This document shows positions 47,675 to 57,727 of a stretch of 64,000 nucleotides of DNA, one piece after another; positions within the stretch are counted from its first letter, which is position 1; every line of letters begins with the position of its first letter. Source of the stretch: Dreissena polymorpha (lineage: Eukaryota > Mollusca > Bivalvia > Myida > Dreissenidae); the NCBI RefSeq assembly GCF_020536995.1, contig NC_068359.1, positions 86,846,875 through 86,910,874 on the forward strand, in the 5' to 3' direction. Made by a program: the position numbers and the translations under genes. Below the pieces are notes generated by a model. It had not been told where the DNA came from and searched no databases. It was given only the letters and a program-made list of their open reading frames with translations.

Positions 47675-48400
47675 CTGGAATGAAGTTTAAGTGCGAATGA
47701 TTAGAACACGTTGTGGCAACCTTGATTAGAATGCATCACATTAAGATACAAGATAAGTATTGATGCAAAGCATCAAAGGCCGTAGGAAATTTCAGTGTAA
47801 AAGGCACTCAATGAAGTTACATGGAGCGATTTTTTTCTACTATAAATATTAATATATTGGCCGATTATTTTAAACAAAATAGAAAAAGATACTGGAATAA
47901 CCATTATCTATGATTTTGTGTTATAACCCCCAAATAACCATTATCTTTGATGTTGTGTTATAACCCCAAAATAACCATTATCTATGATTTTGTGTTGTAA
48001 TCCCCAAATATTTCATAGTTCATTTTATTTACATTTGTTTCCTTTTTTGTTTACTGGCATCCGTGTGCAGTTTTCATTAATGGAACAGAACTGTGTAGGT
48101 TTTAGAAAATCTGCTTCATATTGTAAGCGTAATTTCATATTTTTCTCAACTTAAAGGGGAGATGATTCTGATCTTATTCTTACGTTGCTCATTTACGATA
48201 GGGGTTGAGTACTCATTGATATGAAAACACTGTAAAAGTTTTAATGTGTTTACGAACCCCCCCCCCCCCACCCTCTCACACATATATTTCATGGCCATAA
48301 TAAAAACAAAAAATGGTTACAATAAAACAGCATATTTATTAAAACTAAAATGTCTACATCAAAACAAAAAGATAACATAGAACACAAATAAAATAATTTA

Positions 48401-48470
48401 ATTCTACTAGGGCTCGAACCTTGGGCCTCTCACATGTGAAGCGAGCGACTAATCACTACACTACGGAACC
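48401..48470 (-). repeat. tRNA-Val-like relic, right-arm copy
   Basis: Reverse-complement counterpart of 1498-1567 with the same unpaired acceptor stem. Confidence 0.6.
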
Positions 48471-49073
48471 GCTTGAAAAATCACCTTATAACTTAGATAT
48501 TAATAAGTGACGGTAGTGTAACGGTTATCAATAAAGCAATAAACCGTGTAATCGCTGTCGTCTTGTAAAATTGAAGAAAATACGTGTTAACCAAAACTCG
48601 AACAGCAAAAGTCTGCGCTATTGTTAGAAAAACCACAAAATAAATATATTTTGATTATGTTTTGTTTTATACAAAACCAGATAGTTTAAACGGTTAGCGT
48701 ATTTGCCCAGTCCCTGTGATCTTTTATTATTGCCCAGTCCCTGTGATCAGTTATTAATTAAAAGAATTAGCTTTGCATTATTGGCAATAAATGTTGTAGT
48801 AAATGTAATAGGCACAAATGCAGTACTCATTTACACTAATTTACACAAAAAATCACCACTATGCAAGATATTCTGACAACAAAAATATATACATTGATCC
48901 GTAAAAAACTTCTCCTCCCATAAGCAAAAAAAAAAAAATACATACTAGTCGCCGCACTTCAGTGCGACGCCAATAAACACAAAAAGGTGATGCAAAGAAT
49001 TGAAAATAAATAAAACCCACACACACAGCGCTATAATAAGAGCATATCCAGTCAATAATTGTATTAAGACGTT

Positions 49074-49450
49074 TGTAGCGCCGTTAAATGTCGCATCGCC
49101 GTTATATGTCGCAGGCTACGAGATTTGTCGCAACGTTGACGATAAATGTCGCAAGGACCGATATATGTCGCAAATCCTACTGACGATATATGTCGCAACT
49201 TTAACGATAAATGTCGCAAAAATTTCAACTGCCGATATATGTCGCAACATTAACGACAAATGTCGCACACCTTTGCAAGTCATGTTAAAAATGAAATGGT
49301 GAAGTAAAAATGACATTAAGGTTAGATCTAGATTACCCGACGGGGTTCTTTTGGTCGATTTTCACCAGAATGCTCAGTTTTTAGTGAGTATTGTCCGAAA
49401 TGGTCAGTTGTGGTCAGTATTGTCCACAAATGTCAGCTTCGGTGAAGATC
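49074..49450 (+). repeat. Left inverted repeat of the Ginger-like element
   Basis: Matches the complement of 54550-54977. The outer part carries nine copies of TGTCGCA spaced 18-31 bases apart, most preceded by GATATA or GATAAA. The inner part carries GGTCAGT-type repeats with gtattgtcc. Confidence 0.88.
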
Positions 49451-49600
49451 GACCGAAGCGGTCATATTTATACATTTTCGACCAAAAACGTTAAGTTTTA
49501 TTCAAAATGACAAAAATCCTTGTTTTGAATTGATCGGAAATCGGAAAAACGAGGTGCCCGTAAGTTTTCTTTGGGTATGAGGCCGTATCGACAAGTTTGA

Positions 49601-49957
49601 TTATATAAGGTCAGTCTTACAGGAACCGTCTGGGTAAAATAAAATGTGAATACCTCGGTTTATCTGCTGGAGACTGACAACTTTTCCATCTTTGAATAAG
49701 CGATAAAAGGCGTATATTCTTGGAATCGTCAATCGCACCGGTACCTGCTCAGCTCTTTGGCTCATTGTGGGGCCGGCAAAGGACAATGCCTTTCTATGAA
49801 AACTGCCAGGAAACACTGGTTCGCTTCTGAAACGGTTGGTCGTGCGGGTGCAGCTGGGCAATGCATTAGATACTAGACCCATTATCAAATTATCGCCGAT
49901 TACAGCTAACTTTACTGTGTGAACGGCTTTACACCCAACGTCAGTAATCAGTCTCAA
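49601..49957 (-). CDS. Unrecognised minus-strand reading frame in the Ginger-like element
   Basis: 118 residues, including CTRTTNRFRSEPVFPGSF and FAGPTMSQRAEQVPV. No family recognised and no flanking signals seen; it may be non-coding. Confidence 0.2.
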   Translation of the reverse strand: MRLITDVGCKAVHTVKLAVIGDNLIMGLVSNALPSCTRTTNRFRSEPVFPGSFHRKALSFAGPTMSQRAEQVPVRLTIPRIYAFYRLFKDGKVVSLQQINRGIHILFYPDGSCKTDLI

Positions 49958-50269
49958 ATGACAAGGACTCCGTGTCGGTCGTAATTACCAGTAAACTGAA
50001 CAAGCTGTACGATTTTCCAACCTAAATTTGAAGAACTTTGCACTAAGGTCTGTGTCAATTCAATATTGTTGTACGGTGATAAGATAAGTTCAGTAGCTGA
50101 AAAAAGTCTCTTTAACGACACATACATTACTGTTGTCATTGACAAAAATAAGATACAAGCGACAATTCTTCATAGAAATCGGAAATATATTTATGGCATT
50201 TATTGAATATGTTAATTTCACCAGATTATATTCAAATCTTCACAGTTGTCAAACAAATATTTCGTTTTT

Positions 50270-50585
50270 GTGCTCCCCTGAACGTTTTTGGATCTTTGCA
50301 AGGGCGGTTTAAGGAGGGCGGAAGCGGCGTGCGTCCCTCCCCCCCCCCCCCCCCCCCTTAAATCAGCCAAGATTTTTTAAAATTAAAATGTGCATATTTG
50401 GGACTTAAAATCGAATGCCAAAGGTTGCTTAACCAAAAAAAAAATGCCTTCGGCGATGAAATTGGATAGCATAAACTACTATCAAACGTTTTAGGGTTAA
50501 CAATTTTTCATTTAAGTACCCCCCCATGTAAAACTTGACCTACGCCCCTCCGCGTATTCGAAAACCCTGGATCCGCACCTGCTTT
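50270..50585. repeat. Unclassified GC-rich insert with a run of 19 C inside the Ginger-like element
   Basis: A C19 run (50339-50357) lies between GC-rich blocks (aagggcggtttaaggagggc; ccctggatccgcacctg) unlike the AT-rich surroundings. Probably a nested repeat whose borders are not clear. The run length is unreliable. Confidence 0.4.
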
Positions 50586-51640
50586 GATGTCACAAAAATG
50601 ATATCACAAATTTACAGATGTTCAGATGACAGCCACAGTACGAAAGTCTTATTGCTAACTATCATTTTAACAGACAAATCAATTTACTTAAATAACTGGC
50701 AGCAAAATGAGATCGTCCATCTGGTTGACATTTAGTTTAGACATGTTTCTACAAGATGCAAACACGATTCGCGATTATAAAATTTAATTGGATGAAGTAT
50801 TTTTTTCCAACAGTTGAATTATCTGGGATTTCATTTTGGCACGCTTACAAGAGAAAGAACCATGAAGACAGCGATGCTGATTTTTAGGTAATTATTGTTT
50901 ATGTTTGATTTTAGTTGGGCATGAATATGCCACGATTGCTCGTGTGATTAAACCATGGTAACTATAGCATACCCTTATATACCTTGATTTCATAAAAAGC
51001 TTTGCAAAGTCATATACATAAAGTAAACGTGATTTGCATGAGATTTGTTGGTGAATTTGACTTTTTTTAATGTTAAAGAAGATATTTTAATTTTGAAAGG
51101 CGATTATGAACAAACATGACGCTTACAATTACTTGTTGTTGTCGGAGGCGAAAATTAAATTCCTTCAAAACGTAAAACACGGGTGCAATAATATTGGTTG
51201 TTCATTTTCTTGTATCATAAAGACTTTGCCAATAGTCTTTAAACGAAATATTCAAATTGGTACATAAATACTGTCTATTTACTAAATGGTTTAGCTATTA
51301 TTATAAAATGCATTTAACATGAACAGTAAATGTATAAGAAAAACGTATTATTGTCGCAACAAGTATTTTCCTTAAAGCATCGAGACCAGGACCGATGTCA
51401 TTATCTATTTCCTATTTGGATTCAACATACTCTAATAAAGTTTATATGCGAAAATTAGAAATCTTAAATTCAGAAAAGGAACGTCATTGCATCGCCTGCC
51501 TACTCCACGGTGAAATATTACTTTTCTATGGCGAAATATATTTAAATTAATGAATGCATATATTGTAATTATTCGATTTTCTAGCGGAAACTTTGCGACA
51601 TCTATGACGTCAAATCAAAAGCCGTCGACGTCGCGAGCGC

Positions 51641-51870
51641 TAAAGGGCGACTACTCTAAATGAATTTAGTCGGAGCAGAAGTCAAAATCTGCCTCCGGGG
51701 TGAATACTATCGATTGTTTCCATTGGCTTATTTAATACAGAGCGCGTGATAACGAATTGCGACGGCACGCGCGCTTCATTAAATTAGCCAATGAAAAAAC
51801 TCGAAGTATTCAGTCCGGTGGCAGCATTATACTTCTGCTCCGACAAAATCATAAGAGTATTCGCCCTTTA
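51641..51870. mobile_element. MITE nested in the Ginger-like element
   Basis: 230 bp with ends taaagggcgactactct and agagtattcgcccttta. A second inverted pair (cggagcagaagt / acttctgctccg) lies inside. It inserted into the transposon before or after that transposon moved. Confidence 0.75.
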
Positions 51871-51900
51871 ACTCAGTGCGCGTGGCTCGCGATACATTAA

Positions 51901-52164
51901 TTGAAACAATACTGTAAAATGTTGAGAAAAGGGGGTACGAGGGTCAGCCCCAAAGCATCTAGAGTGTTTCAATCATTATCAAAGTACTTGACGAATTTAC
52001 TTGACACTTTGTCCATCCATCGTATTACCAAATGCTTATTACATGTGCGATTGCATGGGGAAATACGTTTCGCTTGCTATGGAATCAGGGAACGCACAAT
52101 TAAGGTCTCATATAATCGGCCGGTGCAGGTCAGGGGAAATGACGTCGTAACCATAACGTTTTAA
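51901..52164 (+). CDS. Small orphan reading frame upstream of the transposase
   Basis: 87 residues, not recognised with confidence. The stretch GTRVSPKASRVFQSLSKYLT resembles the first helices of histone H2B ([20 protein letters not shown]), but the remainder does not align. It could be an upstream transposase exon, an accessory gene of the transposon or chance. Confidence 0.3.
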   Translation: MKQYCKMLRKGGTRVSPKASRVFQSLSKYLTNLLDTLSIHRITKCLLHVRLHGEIRFACYGIRERTIKVSYNRPVQVRGNDVVTITF

Positions 52165-52379
52165 TTGGAATAATGTCAGCAGTGTAATTTTATGTCAAGC
52201 TTGGTAAACAGTGAGCTCTATTGCTTGTTAATTTAGGTCTTATAATAAAGATTGAAATTCCCGTATTTTGCGATTTTTCGAAAAAAAGGTATTCTAAAAA
52301 TATAACAACAGTTTAACGTTGATAAAACATATTAGCAAAAGCAATAAGATAATAGAACCGTTAACAGAGTTTAAGTTTA

Positions 52380-53771
52380 TTGTTGTTAACTAACATAATA
52401 TTAATGCTTTATTTCAGGTTGATATGTTTGCTGTTGCCGATTGTGATGGCGCTAGCAAAAGGCTGGAGGACGTGCGGGCTAATGTCCGATACAGAGTATA
52501 GGATCATGTTCGAAGCGGTATCGGAAGGGACCTATCATGTACCGGTTGCAGAAAGGACACCCTTAGAACGATCTACACTGCGAAGATTTCACAGAAACAA
52601 AGAGTTTTATTCGATTGAAAATAATCGACTGTACTATAAGGGAAAAGAGCTTTTGTGTGAATCAAAATGCAGCAAAGTTATAACTCATAATTACCATAAA
52701 AGTAATGGCATTGTTGTGAGAAGGTTATATCATCTGTTAAAACGAAGATATACTGGAGTTTCAGAGGCAAAGAAAAAACAAGTTATTTCTAAACTGCCGG
52801 ATTATCAGAAGAGAAATGCAAAGTTTTCGAAGAAAGCCTCTCTAAAGCATGTGTGCAGCAGTTCTGTGCACGATATGCTTCAAATCGATCTCGTCGATAT
52901 GCAGAGACATGCAGTTATATACAATAAAGAAAAGTGTAAATTCATTCTAAGCGTAATGGATATATTTAGTCGGTTTGTGTGGTTACGAGCTATACCTAGC
53001 AAATCAGCCGATGTAATCACTAAACATTTGAGTCGCATATTTGCAGAATATGGTAAACCAAAAATTATTCAGCATGATAGAGGACGTGAATTCGATGGGG
53101 AAGTAAAACGGTTGTTGAAAGTTCTCAATATAAAGAATATCAAAAGTCGCCCTTGTCACACTCAAAGTCAGGGGAAAGTTGAAAGGATGCATAAAACATT
53201 GAAGCAAAAGATTGCATACGATTTGACGCATGCGAATAGCTTTGGTATAAACTGGGCAAAACAGCTACCAGAGTATCAACGTATATTAAACAATGACCCA
53301 AAAGAATGTCTAGCATGGAAGTCACCGCATGAAGTTTACTATGGAAGGGATCCTTATAATGACAATTCAAAGCTAAATCGCAAACTGCTTATAAAGAAAC
53401 TAAGAGATGCCGCAAAAGTCGCAACACTACAGTGTAATAGGCGAAACGACAGAGCTCAAAAGAAGGCAAACAAAACACCGATTTATAATATTGGAGACTC
53501 AGTGCTGTTACGCTATATGAAAAAAGGTTTATTAAATAGGAGAATATGGGCAGTAGATGGGGTGATACAGAAGCGATCTATGAAAACAAACATGCACAAA
53601 ATTAAATATCGTGTCCCCGAATCTTCTCGAGCAGGACAATCTGCGAAAAAAAAAATGGTACCACGTAAGCAACCTCACACAATATACGTGTACATCAACT
53701 GGTGCATCCAACAAGAAACAGTTACATCGAAAACAGTATTGCATAGCTACAACAAAATCGTCTCTGCTTGA
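52380..53771 (+). CDS. Gypsy-integrase-like DDE transposase of the Ginger-like element
   Basis: 463 residues, the longest reading frame in the window. It would cut and join the element's ends in the nucleus. The triad is in order: Asp170 in LQIDLVDM, Asp233 in QHDRGREF and Glu268 in QGKVERMHK. The last two are 35 apart, the D,D35E spacing of retroviral and Gypsy integrases. SVMDIFSRFVWLRAIPSK and PHEVYYGRDP are further integrase-core signatures. The N-terminal zinc finger is weak (HNYHKSNG present, cysteines not obvious). A GDSVLLRYMKKG segment near residue 375 resembles the C-terminal domain, without a clear GPY/F. The first 23 residues are hydrophobic, and Met23 is an equally plausible start. 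An upstream intron is possible. Confidence 0.85.
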   Translation: MLLTNIILMLYFRLICLLLPIVMALAKGWRTCGLMSDTEYRIMFEAVSEGTYHVPVAERTPLERSTLRRFHRNKEFYSIENNRLYYKGKELLCESKCSKVITHNYHKSNGIVVRRLYHLLKRRYTGVSEAKKKQVISKLPDYQKRNAKFSKKASLKHVCSSSVHDMLQIDLVDMQRHAVIYNKEKCKFILSVMDIFSRFVWLRAIPSKSADVITKHLSRIFAEYGKPKIIQHDRGREFDGEVKRLLKVLNIKNIKSRPCHTQSQGKVERMHKTLKQKIAYDLTHANSFGINWAKQLPEYQRILNNDPKECLAWKSPHEVYYGRDPYNDNSKLNRKLLIKKLRDAAKVATLQCNRRNDRAQKKANKTPIYNIGDSVLLRYMKKGLLNRRIWAVDGVIQKRSMKTNMHKIKYRVPESSRAGQSAKKKMVPRKQPHTIYVYINWCIQQETVTSKTVLHSYNKIVSA

Positions 53772-54492
53772 AAACTTGAGATCGGAATTCGGATTGCCCG
53801 TCGTAATGGATCCTATTGGGAACGGAAACTGTCAGTTTGGAGCTGCTTCATATCACCTACGCCAGTATGGAATACATAGGTCGGAAGAAACGCTTAGACA
53901 AGACGTAGAAACCTTTTTGAGGCAAACACCCGTACTTGGTAATAGGATTTGTGGAGCAAACTGGTGGAACTCAATACTTGAGCAACCACGACATTATTTG
54001 TCGCGGATGTCTACAGAATATTAATACGGTGACCAAATAACATTGCAAGCGATGTCGCAACTGTATAATATGCAGCTATTAATAGTGTCGACTAGGAATA
54101 GTGCAACTACATTGATAAGTCCGGATGGGAGTTCATGTCTGTCAAGCCGTTACCCTCTAATAATACTTGGACATTACCCAGAGGGCGCCGGTGAGCATTA
54201 CGTTGCCCTTGGTTATAATAGACATGTATTAGAAAGAATTGTAGACACATCAGCACAAGTAACGTGGGAAACTGATCCACCTACGGGAGATGATGACCTG
54301 AGCGATGGCGGTAATGACCTGACCGCTGGCGGTGATGACCTGAGCGCTGGCGGTGATGACCTTAACGCTGGCGGTGATAACCTGAGCGCTGGCGGTGATG
54401 ACATACAATATTCAATACAATTTTATCGTAATTTGTGTTGCTGTAAAAATGTTACAGTTTTATCACATATTACAACATTTGGCCAATCTTGA
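53765..54492 (+). pseudogene. OTU-like cysteine protease region of the Ginger-like element
   Basis: Shows PIGNGNCQFGAASYHLRQYG (catalytic Cys box of OTU deubiquitinases), then YGDQITLQAMSQLYN, PLIILGHYPE and GEHYVALGY (catalytic His box), so the whole OTU order is visible. It lies in a different frame from the integrase and looks broken by about one change. Some Ginger1 transposases carry an OTU domain C-terminally, which fits. It ends in an acidic seven-residue repeat. Confidence 0.75.
54295..54402 (+). repeat. Coding minisatellite DLSAGGD x 5
   Basis: Five 21-bp units (gacctgagcgctggcggtga plus t) encode DLSDGGN, DLTAGGD, DLSAGGD, DLNAGGD and NLSAGGD, an acidic glycine-rich tail after the OTU region. 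Confidence 0.9.
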
Positions 54493-54549
54493 TAACAGCA
54501 GTCCATTTAGCACAGGGAAATAAACAACTGCTACTCGAGCCAAGAATTA

Positions 54550-54977
54550 TAAGAATTGATTGGGTCAATATTGACCACAACTGACCATTTCGGACAATAC
54601 TGACCGCAACTGACAATTATGGAAAATAGTGACCACAATTGACCATTTCGGACAATACTAACTAAAAACTGACCATTATGGTGGAAGTCGGCTCAAAGAA
54701 CCTCGTCGGGTTATTTAAATCTAACCTTAAAGTTTTAGTCATTTTACTTCAAGTTTTCGTTTTTAACATGACTTACAAAGGTGTGCGACATTTATCGTTA
54801 ATGTTGCGACATATATCGGCAGTTGAAATTTTTGCGACATTTATCGTTAAAGTTGCGACATATATCGTCAGTAAGATTTGCGACATTTATCGTTCCTTGC
54901 GACATTTATCTTCAACGTTGCGACAAATCTCGTAGCCTGCGACAAATAACGTCGATGCGACATTTGACGGCGCTACA
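54550..54977 (-). repeat. Right inverted repeat of the Ginger-like element
   Basis: Complement of the left end, including nine TGTCGCA copies and an inner tgaccacaactgacc array. Small indels distinguish the two ends. Confidence 0.88.
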
Positions 54978-55921
54978 ACGTTCGCAACGATTATTGCAAA
55001 TGTTTCATGACGATTATATGAATTCTCTCTCCGTTTCATTACATTCGTACTTCATTAAGTTAAACTTTTGATGAGATCGTTTGCATGCAACCTTTGACTT
55101 ATAGAACGGTAATGAAAGTGTTTAACGTGGTATTAATCTTTAATTTGAAATGCAATGTTACTATACTGTGAGGCTAATTTTTATTTAGACGTTAATGTTA
55201 ATAAATAGATATCATTGGGCCAGTGCGAGTGAAGTTTAAGAATGTTATTACTTAATGGTGGAAACAGAGTCCGATGTTACACGACAAAAAAATAGTCCGA
55301 GATTATAATTATAATACGTTTTGACAACCCACGTTATAAAATATAACGAAGAGTAACCCATAACATGTACTGAGTTTCTTACATTGGTTTCTTGTTGGTT
55401 TGATGTTGTTTTATCCGCCATTTAAGTGACGCCGAATTTATATAAACAATGAAAATCATTATATGAAAATTTCAGCAAAAATAATTTGTCTTGCTTATAT
55501 TTGACCTATTGGAGTAATCTTATTTTGATGAATTTATTACGGAGATATTCGTATGAAAATAAAACACTATGTTTCAACTGTTAAACAATTGATTTTATTC
55601 CATAATAACACATTTATTTCCGAAATGTCACCCTATGGTATGCATTTTGCTGTATTTCCATTGTCGTTCAAAGCAAAACATAGAAGACATATCATGGTCA
55701 CAATTTTTCTTCAACGAAAAGCCAATGGCTTACATTTCAGAATAGCTTTTTTACACACAGAATGACATCAGAAAAGCAAGCATGTATTTTTCACGAAAGG
55801 CAGAGTCATTGTTTGGTATCTGTCAAGGAATATGCGAACTTGAGAAGAAGCTATAACCACTTTCTGTATACCACACAAACCAGAAACACCGCACCTCTCT
55901 TCGCCACGAGAGCCTTTATAT

Positions 55922-56182
55922 GAGTCGCGTTCTGAGAAAACTGGGCATAACGCATGTGCGTAAAGTGTCGTCCCAGATTAGTCTGTGCAGTCCGCACAGG
56001 CTAATCAGAGACGACACTTTCCGCTTTTATGCCATTTTTCGTTTAAATGAAGTCTCTTCTCAGCGAAAATCCAATTTAGGCGGAAAGTGTCGTCCCTGAT
56101 TAGCCTTTGCGGACTACACAGGCTAATCTGGGACGACACTTTACGCACATGCATTATGCCCAGTTTTCTCAATACGCGACCC
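55922..56182. mobile_element. MITE family 2, copy c
   Basis: Ends gagtcgcgttctgagaaaac and ttttctcaatacgcgac, with four copies of the gtgtcgtc block in inverted pairs. It sits just beyond the right arm. Confidence 0.82.
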
Positions 56183-56269
56183 AATAAGTTACATCGATAA
56201 GGGTAGGTGGAGTGACCAATTGTAAAAAAAGTTATCGTTTGTTAATATTTTGTGTTCCTATGATATATG

Positions 56270-57727
56270 TTTTTTGTACGAATCTTGGTCGAATAGTTGT
56301 AGTGATATCGATTTGAGTGGGTAACCGTCTTTAAATATCTTTAGAATATTCCAGCATAAAAACCCCGCAGAAATAGTAGCGGCATTGTTTTATATATTAA
56401 AGAAGAATTACTTGATGGAATTGCTATTGTTAAAAATCGTTATGATACAATTATCTGGGTTAAACTAGATCACACATTTTTTAAACCTCAGAAGATGTTT
56501 ATATCTGTGGAACTTATATGTGGGGATTTGATTCTCCAGCTTATAACACATTTAATGTATATTTATTTGACATTTTAGAAAATGATATAACTTATTTTTC
56601 TGAATTTGGCAAAGTGTTTGTTACTTGTGATTTAAATAGTAGAGTTGGAAATAAGTGTGATTATATTGTACATGATAAAATTAATACTGTTAATGGTAAT
56701 GTTGATTACCACTCAGATATTGCCTCTGTTAGGGCCTCAGTAGATTGTTCACTAAATAATCATGGAGTAAGATTACTAGATCTATGTTAATCCATATGTC
56801 TACGTATCGTTAATGGTAGAGTTGGCAATAGCTGTAAACAAACTTTTATTCAAATAACGGTTCTTCTGTCATTGACTATTTATTGGCAAACGAAAACAGC
56901 TTTTCAAGCATATCCGCTGTTAATGTTCACGATTTTAACGTATTTAGCGATCACGCCCCGTTACAGTTTTCATTGTTATGTAATAACGCATCATTTGAGT
57001 ATCAGTCTTACACCGATGTTAAATATAAGTGGAACGATGCGTTACGTGGGCAATTTCGCTCAGGTATTATTTGTATGCTACCTGTTTTGAATACTATTGT
57101 ACAGCATATCGATTATTTAAGTAGAGCGTCTATTAATGAAGTGTTGAATATATTTTCTGAAACTATTCGCAGTGTTGCTGACCCATTATTTTCTAAAACA
57201 TGTGTTCATAAAACAGATCCTAGTCTTCATGTAAATAGCTGTATGAAGAATGCAGATTGGTTTGATCACGAGTGCAATGAAGCACAAACATTGTACCATG
57301 ACGCTTTGCGTATTTTTAATTCTAGTAAAACAGATATAAACAGAAAACATTTATGTACACGTAAAAAGTATTATAAAGACTTATTCCGCAAGAAAAAGAC
57401 CAGTTGTTATAGGCAAAAAATGATTTAGATAGAAAATTTAAGAAAACATAAACCAAGAGACTTTTGGCAACTTTTCAAATAAAACAATAAGACTGTAAAC
57501 AATAAAATATCGTTAGAAGAATTTACATATTTTTTTGAAATCCTTAGTAGTAATATGTCTGATTTTTGTAACAACGAAGCAGAAGATTTTTGTTTAAATA
57601 ATGATTTTAATTTAGACATTTCTGTATTTAGTAAGTTGCCTCTCAAAATTATTTACCACGATTTTAAACAAGCGCATTGAAACTTTTTGTAATGAAAACA
57701 CTATTATTTCGGATGCGCAGTTCGGAT
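56270..57727 (+). mobile_element. LINE A, 5' part (endonuclease and start of reverse transcriptase)
   Basis: An APE-type endonuclease is readable in pieces: ESWSNSCSDIDLSG, GIVLYIKEELLDGIAIVKNR, TYMWGFDSPAYNTFNVYLFD, VFVTCDLNSRVGNKCDY and FSDHAPLQF (the SDH box). It runs into KTDINRKHLCTRKKYYKDLF and DAQFG, the beginning of the polymerase, where it is interrupted by LINE B. Frames are broken and the element is 5'-truncated. The clade is one of the APE LINEs, probably CR1/Jockey-like. Confidence 0.75.

Larger units (their letters stand above)
49074..54977 (+). mobile_element. Ginger-like DNA transposon with OTU domain
   Basis: 5904 bp flanked by a 5-bp duplication ACGTT (49069-49073, 54978-54982). 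The ends are TGTAGCGCCG and CGGCGCTACA, continuing as inverted repeats of about 380-430 bp. It encodes a Gypsy-integrase-like DDE protein and an OTU-like protease region, the combination described for the Ginger1 group (Bao, Kapitonov and Jurka). No reverse transcriptase, polymerase B or capsid was seen. Its inverted ends are longer and its duplication differs from the CCGG/CCGT reported for Ginger1, so the family placement is approximate. The coding part looks partly broken. Absent from the left arm, hence polymorphic or recent. Confidence 0.85.
32015..55875. repeat. Right arm of the giant inverted repeat
   Basis: Reverse complement of 1-17722. It is about 6.1 kb longer, explained by a Ginger-like transposon (49074-54977) and a telomere-repeat fold-back element (43296-43522), each with a target duplication and each missing from the left arm. 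It carries the intact ectodomain exons of the GABA-B-like gene. Confidence 0.95.

Noticed and set aside
50339-50357. C19 run as a functional G-quadruplex
   Set aside because: It is a plain homopolymer whose length is unreliable, and its surroundings look like a nested repeat.
49074-54977. Element as an LTR retrotransposon or Polinton
   Set aside because: The ends are TG...CA but inverted, not direct, repeats. No reverse transcriptase, gag, polymerase B or capsid frame was seen, and the target duplication is 5 bp.
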